From NCBI GenBank assembly GCA_947302065.1, contig CAMYUO010000093.1, positions 1 to 7,012 of the forward strand: a stretch of 7,012 nt of DNA. The letters run 5' to 3'. The stretch comes from an uncultured Clostridia bacterium (lineage in GTDB: Bacteria; Bacillota; Clostridia; Oscillospirales; Ruminococcaceae). A program made the position numbers and the translations under genes. Under the pieces are notes generated by a model, which did no database searches, had not been told where the DNA came from, and saw nothing but the letters and a program-made list of their open reading frames with translations. Below are positions 1 to 5,648 of the stretch, in pieces. Each line of letters begins with the position of its first letter. Within the stretch, counting starts at the first letter, position 1.

Positions 1-28
1 CTTACCCTGTGGTAACGTCGGTATCCTC

Positions 29-52
29 AAGCCGACCGCAGAAGGTCGGCTT
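29..52. other. Perfect 9-bp hairpin at window edge
   Basis: AAGCCGACC (29-37) and GGTCGGCTT (44-52) form a perfect 9-bp stem with a 6-nt loop. It is followed by GACTGAAT, not a T-run, so it is not a standard intrinsic terminator on the + strand. It may be the end of a structured RNA or the 3' region of a gene lying left of the window. A further pair, GTAAC (12-16) with GTTAC (66-70), could close a larger structure around it. Function cannot be decided from this fragment. Confidence 0.35.
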
Positions 53-101
53 GACTGAATAACCTGTTACTATGTATTCCCTCAATTCGCTGAATATTAT
101 C

Positions 102-132
102 CACCTCACCTCGCATAATATATTGTGAGGTG
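102..132 (+). promoter_or_regulatory. Inverted repeat that can mask the tspO ribosome binding site
   Basis: CACCTCAC (102-109) is the exact reverse complement of GTGAGGTG (125-132), with a 15-nt AT-rich loop between. The right arm contains the Shine-Dalgarno GAGGTG used by the ATG at 139. If transcription begins upstream of 102, the hairpin would hide the ribosome binding site. If it begins inside the loop, the site would be free. I see no convincing -35/-10 pair in 53-120, so the transcription start is unknown. The repeat is directly visible; the regulatory role is inferred. Confidence 0.4.
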
Positions 133-138
133 ATTTTT

Positions 139-645
139 ATGGATACTGCAATAAGACCGTTCAGCATCAAGAGATTTATCAACGAGCTGAAAGTCAAGCC
201 GTTTATCATTGCGCTGGCTGTGCCGTTCGGCGTTCAGCTGCTAAGCTACTTTGTGACCAAAGGCTCTATGGACTTTTACAGCGAGATAAACAAGCCGCCG
301 CTTGCGCCGCCGGGCTGGCTGTTCCCTGTCGTGTGGACTCTGCTTTATGCGCTGATGGGCATTTCAAGCTACATCATCTGGGACGCACGCTCGCAGTACA
401 CGAAAGAGGCGCTGACCATTTACGGCATCCAGCTTGCATTTAATTTCTGCTGGAGCATTTTCTTCTTCGTTATGGAGAGCTTTCTGCTGTCGCTGGTGTG
501 GCTCGGCGGACTGTTCGTTATTATTTTTATCATGATAGCGGCGTTCTGGAAAATCGACCGCATCGCCGCATATCTGCAGATACCGTATGCTGCCTGGGTA
601 CTATTTGCAGGTTATCTTAATGCAGGAGTATACTTCTTGAATTAG
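139..645 (+). CDS. tspO: TspO/MBR family tryptophan-rich membrane protein
   Basis: 168-residue membrane protein of the TspO/MBR (bacterial peripheral-type benzodiazepine receptor-like) family, whose members bind porphyrins and other hydrophobic ligands and often act in stress or tetrapyrrole responses. Five hydrophobic segments are visible at about 21-40, 60-82, 95-114, 116-137 and 147-166, the family's five-helix plan. Recognisable motifs are the PPGWLFPVVWTLLY block (residues 57-70, with W60, P63, W66), the QLAFNFCW block (98-105) and PYAAWVLFAGYLNAG near the C-terminus (149-163). Length is typical. I chose ATG 139 because GAGGTG (127-132) sits 6 nt upstream; the in-frame GTG at 130 lies inside that Shine-Dalgarno. 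It appears monocistronic: no gene follows for almost 1 kb. The ligand and physiological role in this organism cannot be read from sequence. Confidence 0.93.
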   Translation: MDTAIRPFSIKRFINELKVKPFIIALAVPFGVQLLSYFVTKGSMDFYSEINKPPLAPPGWLFPVVWTLLYALMGISSYIIWDARSQYTKEALTIYGIQLAFNFCWSIFFFVMESFLLSLVWLGGLFVIIFIMIAAFWKIDRIAAYLQIPYAAWVLFAGYLNAGVYFLN

Positions 646-840
646 TATGTTCGACTTGTAAAAAGCTATTCTGTTTTCAAGATACACGACCCGTCCATGA
701 CATTCGTTTTTGAGACGGCATCTTACCGCCGCCCGTTCTGTGCACGGGTGATCACTTGCAAGTTAATCGGCTTTCACCAAGTTTTCGAGTAAAGTCGGAA
801 AGCCTCATAATACCCCTTTTTCTTGCTTCTTGCACACTGC

Positions 841-875
841 GCCCTGTTGTTCGGTCTCGACGGCAGGGCTTTTTT
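841..875 (+). terminator. Possible Rho-independent terminator
   Basis: GCCCTG (841-846) pairs with CAGGGC (864-869), followed directly by six T (870-875). The 17-nt loop is long and the stem short, so this is a moderate candidate. It would end a rightward transcript, such as readthrough from tspO about 195 nt upstream. On the - strand the hairpin has no T-run. CCCTGC within it (minus-strand reading) can also pair with GCAGGG at 901-906 (minus-strand reading), so a leftward transcript could switch between two folds; that is inference. Confidence 0.4.
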
Positions 876-937
876 AGGTCAGCACGTTCACCACTGCCCA
901 CCCTGCCAGCGACTCCGCAAAGCGCACGGTCCGCAAG

Positions 938-994
938 GAACGTTTGTTCTCTTGTTGTTTTCTTTATGGTAGCACATACGTTCGCTTTTGTCAA
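938..994 (-). promoter_or_regulatory. Leftward promoter with two LexA-like SOS operators
   Basis: Read on the - strand, TTGACA (994-989) and TACCAT (971-966) are separated by exactly 17 nt, a good vegetative promoter with a start expected near 959. CGAACGTATGTGCT (984-971, - strand) lies in the spacer and matches the Gram-positive LexA consensus CGAACRNRYGTTCG except at the last few bases. A second box, GAACGTTTGTTC on the + strand (938-949), is a perfect GAACNNNNGTTC palindrome just downstream of the expected start. Paired operators over a promoter are typical of strongly repressed SOS genes. No recognisable SOS gene follows leftward before tspO's 3' end, so the product is either a small RNA, a very short peptide, or nothing (a relic). 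Confidence 0.5.
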
Positions 995-1075
995 GAGCGT
1001 GGCGGGATAATCGGAGATTTGAACAGTTTGGACTTGGAGAACTGTGCATTTTTGCTGAAAGGCTGTCGAGCTAAA

Positions 1076-1520
1076 CTTTGTGGCGCCGCTGTAGGCGCCA
1101 ATCTTGCGTTGGTAATGAAACAAAGTAAAAGTGGTCACCAAAGTCCGCAGGTATCTCGTGGCGTAGCAGCGAGCCACGGTCGAGCTGCGTCTTGCAGGCA
1201 GTTGTTGTCAGCTCAAAATATTGAGTTGTGTGCCCAACCCAGCTGCGCTGGCTTAAAAGAGAGGTTTGACGGAAACTGAGGGTCAATTTTGCTTCGCAAA
1301 ATCAAAGGGGGAGAAACAGATAGATTGTTCAGAATGAAAAACCGGAGCAAGTCTTGCTTTTAATCCCTTGAATTTGTAAGTGCGACGGACAAGCGTGCCG
1401 CCGCTGCGGCGCCGTAAGGCAAGGCTTCCTTGTCTCCCCAAATGGTTTCTCCCCCTTAGCAAACCGTCGAAGCGGCAAAGTGTTATTGCTTTCTTTTTTC
1501 GGAGACTTTCCGGTCACCCA
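1076..1520 (-). repeat. Long non-coding interspersed repeat, copy 1 (reverse orientation)
   Basis: The reverse complement of this segment matches 3470-3814. Positions 1228-1076 align without gaps to 3662-3814 over 153 nt, including a 52-nt identical core (1149-1200 here). A second shared block of 26 identical bases lies at 1410-1435 (matching 3561-3586), and weaker matches reach TTTCCGGTCA at 1507-1516 (matching CGACCGGAAA at 3481-3490). The 1229-1409 interior is about 106 nt longer than in copy 2 and includes a perfect hairpin (ATTTTGC 1286-1292, GCAAAAT 1296-1302) and a GC-rich palindromic stretch near 1395-1412. Conserved small hairpins are CTCAA/TTGAG and a GGCGCC...GGCGCC pair near the 3' end. 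I see no transposase and no clear terminal inverted repeats. Outer ends are approximate. Confidence 0.85.
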
Positions 1521-1575
1521 AAAACCGAATACATCGCTGCGGTGCGGATTTGAAAGACTCGTCACATTTCAACCC

Positions 1576-1604
1576 TTGCAATTTCATATATTATATGGTA
1601 TAAT
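1576..1604 (+). promoter_or_regulatory. Promoter of the orf-proS unit
   Basis: TTGCAA (1576-1581) and TATAAT (1599-1604) are separated by exactly 17 nt, and TGG immediately before the -10 gives an extended -10 element. The transcript would start near 1611, leaving a leader of about 25 nt before the GTG start at 1637. This lies just beyond the outer (5') end of repeat copy 1. Confidence 0.75.
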
Positions 1605-1636
1605 TCTTTTGTATGTATTTTGTGAGGTGAGATCGG

Positions 1637-1945
1637 GTGAACAAAGAGCTGGTCGTTTTACTGCTCAAATTTGCAGGCGTGTTGGTCATCGTTATGGGAC
1701 TGATACTGCTTTGCTGTGTCGTTACCCCGAGGCTTGCCAGAAAGATCGAAAAAAAGCTCCCACAGGACGAGGACGATCCCGAGAGCAAGAGCGAGGACGG
1801 CGTAAAGCCCGAGGACTACGAGGTTCAGGGCATGTTCGATCCGCAGAAACTCGATGAATACGATCTGAATTACAAAATCTATAACAAGGATATATATGGA
1901 GTTGATTTCAAACATGGGAAAAGGAAAAAACGAAAAGATGGTTGA
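1637..1945 (+). CDS. Small single-pass membrane protein of unknown function, upstream of proS
   Basis: 102 residues starting at GTG 1637, chosen because GAGGTGA (1624-1630) sits 6 nt upstream and a good promoter lies about 26 nt above it. Residues about 5-29 form one strongly hydrophobic helix with two cysteines (C26, C27), followed by a positively charged KIEKK segment and then an acidic stretch rich in D and E (about 43-60). That arrangement suggests a membrane anchor with a soluble, charged tail. The tail ends in a lysine/arginine-rich run ([10 protein letters not shown]) encoded within the overlap with proS, so it may be dictated partly by proS's first codons. I do not recognise the family. 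Overlap of 50 nt with proS and the shared promoter imply co-transcription and possibly translational coupling; a functional link to tRNA charging is not shown. Confidence 0.72.
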   Translation: MNKELVVLLLKFAGVLVIVMGLILLCCVVTPRLARKIEKKLPQDEDDPESKSEDGVKPEDYEVQGMFDPQKLDEYDLNYKIYNKDIYGVDFKHGKRKKRKDG

Positions 1946-3374
1946 CGCCATCACATCAATGGACGAAGACTTTGCAAAGTGGTACACCGACATCTGCAAG
2001 AAAGCTGAGCTTATCGAGTACACCAGCGTAAAGGGCTGCATGGTCATCAGACCTTATGGCTACGCTATCTGGGAGAACATTCAGAAAGACCTTGACGCTC
2101 GTTTCAAGGCGCTGGGTCACGAGAATGTCTGCATGCCTATGTTTATCCCGGAAAGCCTTTTGCAGAAAGAAAAAGACCACGTTGAAGGCTTTGCTCCTGA
2201 AGTTGCGTGGGTAACTCACGGCGGAAACGAAAAGCTCGAGGACAGGCTTTGCGTTCGTCCGACATCAGAGACACTTTTCTGTGAGCATTATGCAAACATA
2301 GTTCACTCATACAGAGACCTGCCGAAACTGTACAATCAGTGGGTATCGGTAGTTCGCTGGGAAAAGACGACAAGACCGTTCCTGCGCTCGAGAGAGTTCT
2401 TATGGCAGGAGGGACACACCATTCACGAGACAGCCGAGGAGGCTATCGCAGAGACAAGGCGCATGCTCGACTGCTACGCTGATTTCTGTCACGAGTCACT
2501 GGCGATGCCTGTGGTAAAGGGACAGAAAACAGAGAGCGACAAGTTCGCAGGCGCTGAGGCTACATATGCTATCGAGGCACTTATGCACGACGGAAAGGCT
2601 TTGCAGGCAGGCACATCACACTATTTCGGTGACGGCTTTGCAAGGGCATTCGGCATACAGTTCACAAACAAAGAGAACAAATTACAGTATCCGCACCAGA
2701 CGTCGTGGGGCGTTACAACAAGACTTATAGGTGCGATAATAATGACACACGGTGATGACAACGGACTGGCTCTGCCGCCTGCTGTTGCGCCGATACAGGT
2801 AGTTATCGTTCCTATCGCATTCCACAAGGAAGGCGTTCTTGAAAAGGCAAACGAGCTTGCTGACAAGCTCAAGGCTGCGGGAATAAGAGTTAAGCTTGAC
2901 GACAGCGACAACTCGCCGGGCTGGAAATTTGCCGAATACGAAATGAAGGGCATCCCTGTCCGCATAGAAATTGGTCCTAAGGACATTGAAAACGGTCAGT
3001 GCGTGGCTGTTACAAGACACAACAGAGAAAAGACATTCATTGCACTTGATGAGGGTCTTGACGGCTTTACAGCGGCTGTAAAGGAGCGTTTGCAGGCTGT
3101 TCACGACGGACTTTATCAGCGTGCTCTTGAAAACAGGGCAAACAAGACATACTCCTGCAAGACGATGGACGAGATCGTCAAGGCTCTTGAAGAAAAGGGC
3201 GACGGTTTTGTAAAGGCAATGTGGTGCGGCGACGAGGCTTGCGAGGACAAGGTAAAAGAAGTTACGGGCGTTGGCTCGAGATGTATACCCGACGAGCAGG
3301 AGCACATCAGCGACGTTTGCGTTTGCTGCGGAAAACCTGCAAAGCAGATGGTGCTGTGGGGCAAGGCATATTGA
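1896..3374 (+). CDS. proS: Prolyl-tRNA synthetase, type 3 (archaeal/eukaryal-like)
   Basis: Charges tRNA-Pro with proline using ATP in the cytoplasm; class II synthetase, 492 residues from this start. It lacks the editing insertion of the common bacterial form and has the ProS type 3 layout: a catalytic core with RPTSET (121-126), motif 2 around [15 protein letters not shown] (154-168), the GTSHYFG proline-pocket region (239-245), motif 3 [12 protein letters not shown] (270-281, R276), an anticodon-binding domain (about 300-405), and a C-terminal zinc-like domain ending in WGKAY. Cysteines 444, 449, 475 and 478 give C-x4-C-x25-C-x2-C, as in the zinc site of this subclass. ATG 1896 has AAGGA (1886-1890) 5 nt upstream; ATG 1914 and ATG 1938 are alternatives, and 1914 would give the N-terminus more usual in the family. 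A strong terminator follows 24 nt downstream. Confidence 0.97.
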   Translation: MELISNMGKGKNEKMVDAITSMDEDFAKWYTDICKKAELIEYTSVKGCMVIRPYGYAIWENIQKDLDARFKALGHENVCMPMFIPESLLQKEKDHVEGFAPEVAWVTHGGNEKLEDRLCVRPTSETLFCEHYANIVHSYRDLPKLYNQWVSVVRWEKTTRPFLRSREFLWQEGHTIHETAEEAIAETRRMLDCYADFCHESLAMPVVKGQKTESDKFAGAEATYAIEALMHDGKALQAGTSHYFGDGFARAFGIQFTNKENKLQYPHQTSWGVTTRLIGAIIMTHGDDNGLALPPAVAPIQVVIVPIAFHKEGVLEKANELADKLKAAGIRVKLDDSDNSPGWKFAEYEMKGIPVRIEIGPKDIENGQCVAVTRHNREKTFIALDEGLDGFTAAVKERLQAVHDGLYQRALENRANKTYSCKTMDEIVKALEEKGDGFVKAMWCGDEACEDKVKEVTGVGSRCIPDEQEHISDVCVCCGKPAKQMVLWGKAY

Positions 3375-3398
3375 TAGGTATTTGGATATTGGAATACC

Positions 3399-3435
3399 AA
3401 GGCTCTATGGAGAAATATCTCCGTAGAGCCTTTTT
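3399..3435 (+). terminator. Strong intrinsic terminator after proS
   Basis: GGCTCTA (3401-3407) and GGAGA (3409-3413) pair with TCTCC (3418-3422) and TAGAGCC (3424-3430), joined by one T-G pair, giving about a 13-bp stem with an AATA loop and five T (3431-3435). AA before the stem can pair with the first Ts. It closes the orf-proS transcript. Confidence 0.92.
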
Positions 3436-3469
3436 GTATTTCTTACCATTAGTGTTGATGACCGAAAGG

Positions 3470-3814
3470 GTTTTAGGAGGCGACCGGAAAGCCCCCTAAA
3501 ACAGAGAGCAAGGATAGTTTTTTCACTTCGACGGCTCTCTAAGGGGAAAACCTTTAGGGAAGACAAGGAAGCCTTGCCTTACGGCGTAGTATGCCGGACT
3601 TTTCTTCCCTCCGGTTTTCCCCTTAAGATCCTCTTTCCCTTCACCTATCTTTTGCCGGCACCAACTCAATATTTTGAGCGGTTTGCAATTGCCTGCAAGA
3701 CGCAGCTCGACCGTGGCTCGCTGCTACGCCACGAGATACCTACGAACTTTGGTGACCGCTATTACTTTGTTTCGTTGACTGGGCGTGACTGGCGCCAACA
3801 GTGGCGCCACAAAG
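3470..3814 (+). repeat. Long non-coding interspersed repeat, copy 2 (forward orientation)
   Basis: Forward counterpart of the repeat at 1076-1520. The 3662-3814 block aligns ungapped over 153 nt, with the identical 52-nt core at 3690-3741; AGACAAGG...ACGGCG at 3561-3586 is a second, 26-nt identical block. CTTCGACGG (3526-3534) and CGACCGGAAA (3481-3490) mark the weaker left part. Near the right end TGGCGCCA pairs with TGGCGCCA around an ACAG loop (8-bp stem, 3790-3809); copy 1 keeps a 7-bp stem at the same place despite base changes in its loop. Open frames cross it on both strands, but substitutions between copies fall at all codon positions and no ribosome binding site precedes them. It lies between the proS terminator and the sigma promoter, with no transposase. 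Left end approximate. Confidence 0.85.
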
Positions 3815-3914
3815 ACAGCGGTGAGAAACTTGGTCTGCAGGTTTGCATCGATGTACTGTTTCTCACATATTGCCTCTGAAAAGCGAAGCGCTCTAACATC
3901 TAAAAGCGTTGTGC

Positions 3915-3943
3915 TTGCATTATGGCGAAAAATGTTGTATAAT
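3915..3943 (+). promoter_or_regulatory. Promoter of the sigma/anti-sigma operon
   Basis: A consensus TATAAT (3938-3943) stands 17 nt downstream of TTGCAT (3915-3920), a partial -35 match. Transcription would start near 3950, giving a leader of about 110 nt. The form looks like a housekeeping-sigma promoter. I did not find a second, unusual promoter that would suggest autoregulation by the ECF factor, though its recognition sequence is unknown. Confidence 0.65.
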
Positions 3944-3970
3944 GGGGTTTGTGGGGTCAGCGCTGAAAAG

Positions 3971-4027
3971 TGCACAAGGCGGCAGCGCAAACTTTGTGCA
4001 AAATAACACAATAAAAATACCGCCGCC
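3971..4027 (+). promoter_or_regulatory. Structured 5' leader of the sigma operon
   Basis: TGCACAA (3971-3977) pairs with TTGTGCA (3994-4000) as a 7-bp hairpin. Its loop starts with GGCGGC (3978-3983), the exact complement of GCCGCC (4022-4027), which lies about 20 nt upstream of the Shine-Dalgarno AAAGGGTGAG (4046-4055). Both pairings together would be a pseudoknot; separately they would be alternative folds. The base pairing is visible; any effect on translation is inference. Confidence 0.35.
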
Positions 4028-4060
4028 ATTCGTATATTAAATAACAAAGGGTGAGAGAAT

Positions 4061-4609
4061 ATGACCGATGCGCAGTTCGATGCGGCGATCGGCCTGATCG
4101 TCCGAGGGAACAAAGACGGTCTGAAAGGCATTTACGATGCTTACGCCAGACAGATATATCAGGTCATCGTCGGGATAATAAAAAGCCCGATGGACGCTGA
4201 GGATCTGACCGCAGATCTGTTCATGAAGCTATGGGAAACGGCTTCGCAATACAAGCCCGGAAGCGGTCACAAGAGATATCTGACCGTTATGGCGAGGAAC
4301 TTAGCGATAGATTTCATCAGGCGTAATTCACGGCAGAGCTTTGAGCTTGACGATGATGAACAGAACAATGAGATCGCAGACACGCAGGACCTGGAAAAAG
4401 ATGTTGAGAGCGGTATGAGCTTTGCTCAGGCGCTTGAATGCCTCAACCCGAAACAGAGGCAGATAGTTGATATGCACATAGGCATGCAGATGACGCTGCA
4501 GGAGATAAGCGACAGTTTGCAGATGCCGATGGGAACGGTCGCCTGGAACTATCGGGCGGCGATAGAAAAGCTCAAAAAGAGATACAAGGAAGGTGAACGC
4601 TATGGCTAA
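4061..4609 (+). CDS. ECF-type RNA polymerase sigma factor (sigma-70 family)
   Basis: 182 residues, the usual size of an extracytoplasmic-function sigma factor: only regions 2 and 4 are present. Region 2 spans about 20-90, with the 2.2 core-binding segment DAEDLTADLFMKLWE (45-59) and the 2.4 -10-recognition segment YLTVMARNLAIDFIRR (73-88). A variable acidic linker (about 95-117) follows. Region 4 spans about 120-175, opening with LNPKQRQIVDMHI (128-140) and a helix-turn-helix (TLQEISDSLQMPMGTVAWNYRAAIEKL) that reads -35 elements. ATG 4061 has AAAGGGTGAG 5 nt upstream. The stop overlaps the next gene by 8 nt, the classic coupling of a sigma factor to its membrane regulator. The regulon and stimulus are not visible; no stress or transport gene is adjacent within the window. 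Confidence 0.93.
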   Translation: MTDAQFDAAIGLIVRGNKDGLKGIYDAYARQIYQVIVGIIKSPMDAEDLTADLFMKLWETASQYKPGSGHKRYLTVMARNLAIDFIRRNSRQSFELDDDEQNNEIADTQDLEKDVESGMSFAQALECLNPKQRQIVDMHIGMQMTLQEISDSLQMPMGTVAWNYRAAIEKLKKRYKEGERYG

Positions 4610-5249
4610 CAGAATACAGAAAGATTACCGCAGTCATATGCAGGGCACTTCTCCCGATATGGATAAACTGTGGAACAGGATCGAGCAGCGGATCGACAAC
4701 AGTCAGGCAGCTGCGGCAAAGGCGGAGACAGGTGCTGCGGACGAGCAGCAGAAGATAACGGTAAGCAAGGGCGGCGGCTGGATAAAATATGCGGCTGTTG
4801 CGGCGTGTCTGATCGCAGTGGTGGTCGGCACGGTGACATTTATGAATTCAAAGGAAGAAGACATCAAGACAGATACAAGTTCAAGCTATTCGTCAAAAGC
4901 AGGAGTCCGCAAAACGCTGAACTATGATGTGGTATCAGAAGCCGATGAGCAGAAGAACAACAAGACCAAGCGGGAAGATATTGCTGAAGAATCGCAGAAG
5001 GACTATGTTGCGGGCAAGACTACCGAGGCGGCAGGACTTGCGCCGAACGAGCAGGTAAAGGCTCTGATGCGAACGGCGGAATATGAGGCGGCTGACAAGG
5101 ACAAGAGAGTCGAGCTGGTAGAAAACCTCGCAAAAGAGATGAAAGAAAAGGGCGAGATACTGAAATACGAGATATTCAGGCGTGATTCGGGCAACCGCAT
5201 CGAGCTGACGCTGCCCGATGAGCTGGTAAAGGGCATTATTCTCAAATAA
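4602..5249 (+). CDS. Single-pass membrane protein, probable anti-sigma factor
   Basis: 215 residues from ATG 4602, preferred over GTG 4593 because AAGGAAGG (4586-4593) is then 8 nt upstream. Residues 1-59 are a soluble, probably cytoplasmic part containing SPDMDKLWNRIEQRI (17-31), the type of short amphipathic segment seen at the N-terminus of clostridial sigma-linked membrane proteins. Residues about 61-81 form one transmembrane helix, followed by a highly charged C-terminal part (82-215) that is likely outside the cell and predicted largely helical around 140-185. The N-terminus has no cysteine, so it is not a zinc-binding (ZAS) anti-sigma domain. Position and 8-nt overlap with the sigma gene are the main evidence for the role; no family of the C-terminal part is recognised. 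The unit ends at the terminator 6 nt downstream. Confidence 0.78.
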   Translation: MANRIQKDYRSHMQGTSPDMDKLWNRIEQRIDNSQAAAAKAETGAADEQQKITVSKGGGWIKYAAVAACLIAVVVGTVTFMNSKEEDIKTDTSSSYSSKAGVRKTLNYDVVSEADEQKNNKTKREDIAEESQKDYVAGKTTEAAGLAPNEQVKALMRTAEYEAADKDKRVELVENLAKEMKEKGEILKYEIFRRDSGNRIELTLPDELVKGIILK

Positions 5250-5254
5250 AGCAG

Positions 5255-5303
5255 GAGGCTGGAGCGATAACAAGGCAGAAGTTATCGCCCGGGCCTCTTT
5301 TTT
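5255..5303 (+). terminator. Intrinsic terminator of the sigma/anti-sigma operon
   Basis: GCGATAAC (5264-5271) pairs perfectly with GTTATCGC (5281-5288), and GAGGC (5255-5259) pairs with GCCTC (5293-5297) outside it across a small internal loop. Six T follow (5298-5303). It isolates the sigma unit from the T-box/trpB2 unit. Confidence 0.92.
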
Positions 5304-5344
5304 GTGTGCGGTGCAGGGCTTTGGTTTTATTCACAAAAAAGGAC

Positions 5345-5373
5345 TTGACAAATATAAGAAGATGTGATATTAT
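5345..5373 (+). promoter_or_regulatory. Promoter of the T-box/trpB2 unit
   Basis: TTGACA (5345-5350), a perfect -35, is followed after exactly 17 nt by TATTAT (5368-5373), with TGA just before it as an extended -10. Transcription would start near 5380. Such a strong promoter fits control by premature termination in the leader rather than by initiation. Confidence 0.88.
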
Positions 5374-5400
5374 AACTTTCGTAAATAGTAGCCAAAAACC

Positions 5401-5648
5401 TTTGACCGAGAGTAAGTAGCTTTATGCACCTGTATCAAAGAGAGCCGCCGTTGGTGAGAATGCGGTATACAGACATATCGTGAATGGACTCGTGAGGGCG
5501 AACCGAAAGGGGTATTTCCGAGTAGGCAAGACGCATGACCTGCGTTAAAGGTCGGGCGTATGTCGGTACGCCGGATGCAGCGAAAGCTGAAACATTGGGT
5601 GGCACAGCAGGTAATTATCCTGTCCCGAGAAACCGGGACAGGTTTTTT
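5401..5648 (+). promoter_or_regulatory. Tryptophan T-box leader riboswitch
   Basis: cis-acting RNA that binds uncharged tRNA-Trp and lets transcription read into trpB2. Stem I is visible: CGAG (5407-5410) pairs with CTCG (5489-5492), CTGTAT with ATACAG higher up, and CCGC with GCGG near the tip; AGTA (5411-5414) lies opposite the specifier loop. The specifier codon is TGG (5485-5487) in the usual GAA-NNN-AC setting, i.e. Trp. A GAAA-capped short stem (near 5578-5590) fits stem III. The T-box is at 5594-5611: GGG (5597-5599), 7-nt bulge TGGCACA (5600-5606), GCAGG (5607-5611), which pairs with CCTGT-CCC (5619-5626) to form the antiterminator. TGGC pairs with the GCCA end expected of bacterial tRNA-Trp (discriminator G), agreeing with the specifier. 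The bulge differs from the common TGGNACC in its last base. Confidence 0.95.
5619..5648 (+). terminator. T-box regulated terminator
   Basis: CCTGTCCC (5619-5626) pairs with GGGACAGG (5635-5642), extended by G5627-C5634, and is followed by six T (5643-5648). Its left arm is the same sequence that pairs with the T-box in the antiterminator, so the two folds exclude each other. Charged tRNA-Trp leaves this terminator in force. Confidence 0.95.

Larger units (their letters stand above)
646..1075. other. 430-bp stretch without a credible gene
   Basis: No open frame here has both a good ribosome binding site and protein-like composition. The stretch holds short inverted repeats (CCGTC 691-695 with GACGG 714-718; CCCGT 732-736 with ACGGG 744-748), a possible terminator at 841-875, and a leftward promoter with two LexA-like operators at 938-994. 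A leftward transcript could express an 18-codon frame (ATG at 808 to stop at 752, - strand) preceded by AAAAGGGG with only 4 nt of spacing; the peptide resembles nothing I recognise. ACAGTT (1023-1028) with AACTGT (1040-1045) is a further small hairpin next to repeat copy 1. Confidence 0.5.

Noticed and set aside
130..138. GTG at 130 as the start of tspO
   Set aside because: It lies inside the GAGGTG Shine-Dalgarno; ATG 139 has ideal spacing.
752..1177. 141-codon open frame on the - strand (and overlapping frames at 756-1010, 944-1279, 1071-1286)
   Set aside because: No ribosome binding site, composition unlike the real genes, they cross the repeat and the SOS-like promoter, and substitutions between repeat copies do not follow codon structure.
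646..1636. Possible SRP RNA, 6S RNA, RNase P or tmRNA in the gene-poor stretch
   Set aside because: I compared the hallmark motifs I know (SRP helix 8 loop, tmRNA tRNA-like end, RNase P conserved cores) and none is present.
2621..3305. 121- and 207-codon - strand frames opposite proS
   Set aside because: Antisense shadows of proS; hydrophobic patches arise from its codon usage.
3574..3879. 101-codon + strand frame sharing a peptide with the frame at 1071-1286
   Set aside because: The similarity is explained by the non-coding repeat; changes fall on all codon positions and no Shine-Dalgarno precedes the start.
4593..4601. GTG at 4593 as start of the anti-sigma gene
   Set aside because: It overlaps the AAGGAAGG ribosome binding site; ATG 4602 is correctly spaced.
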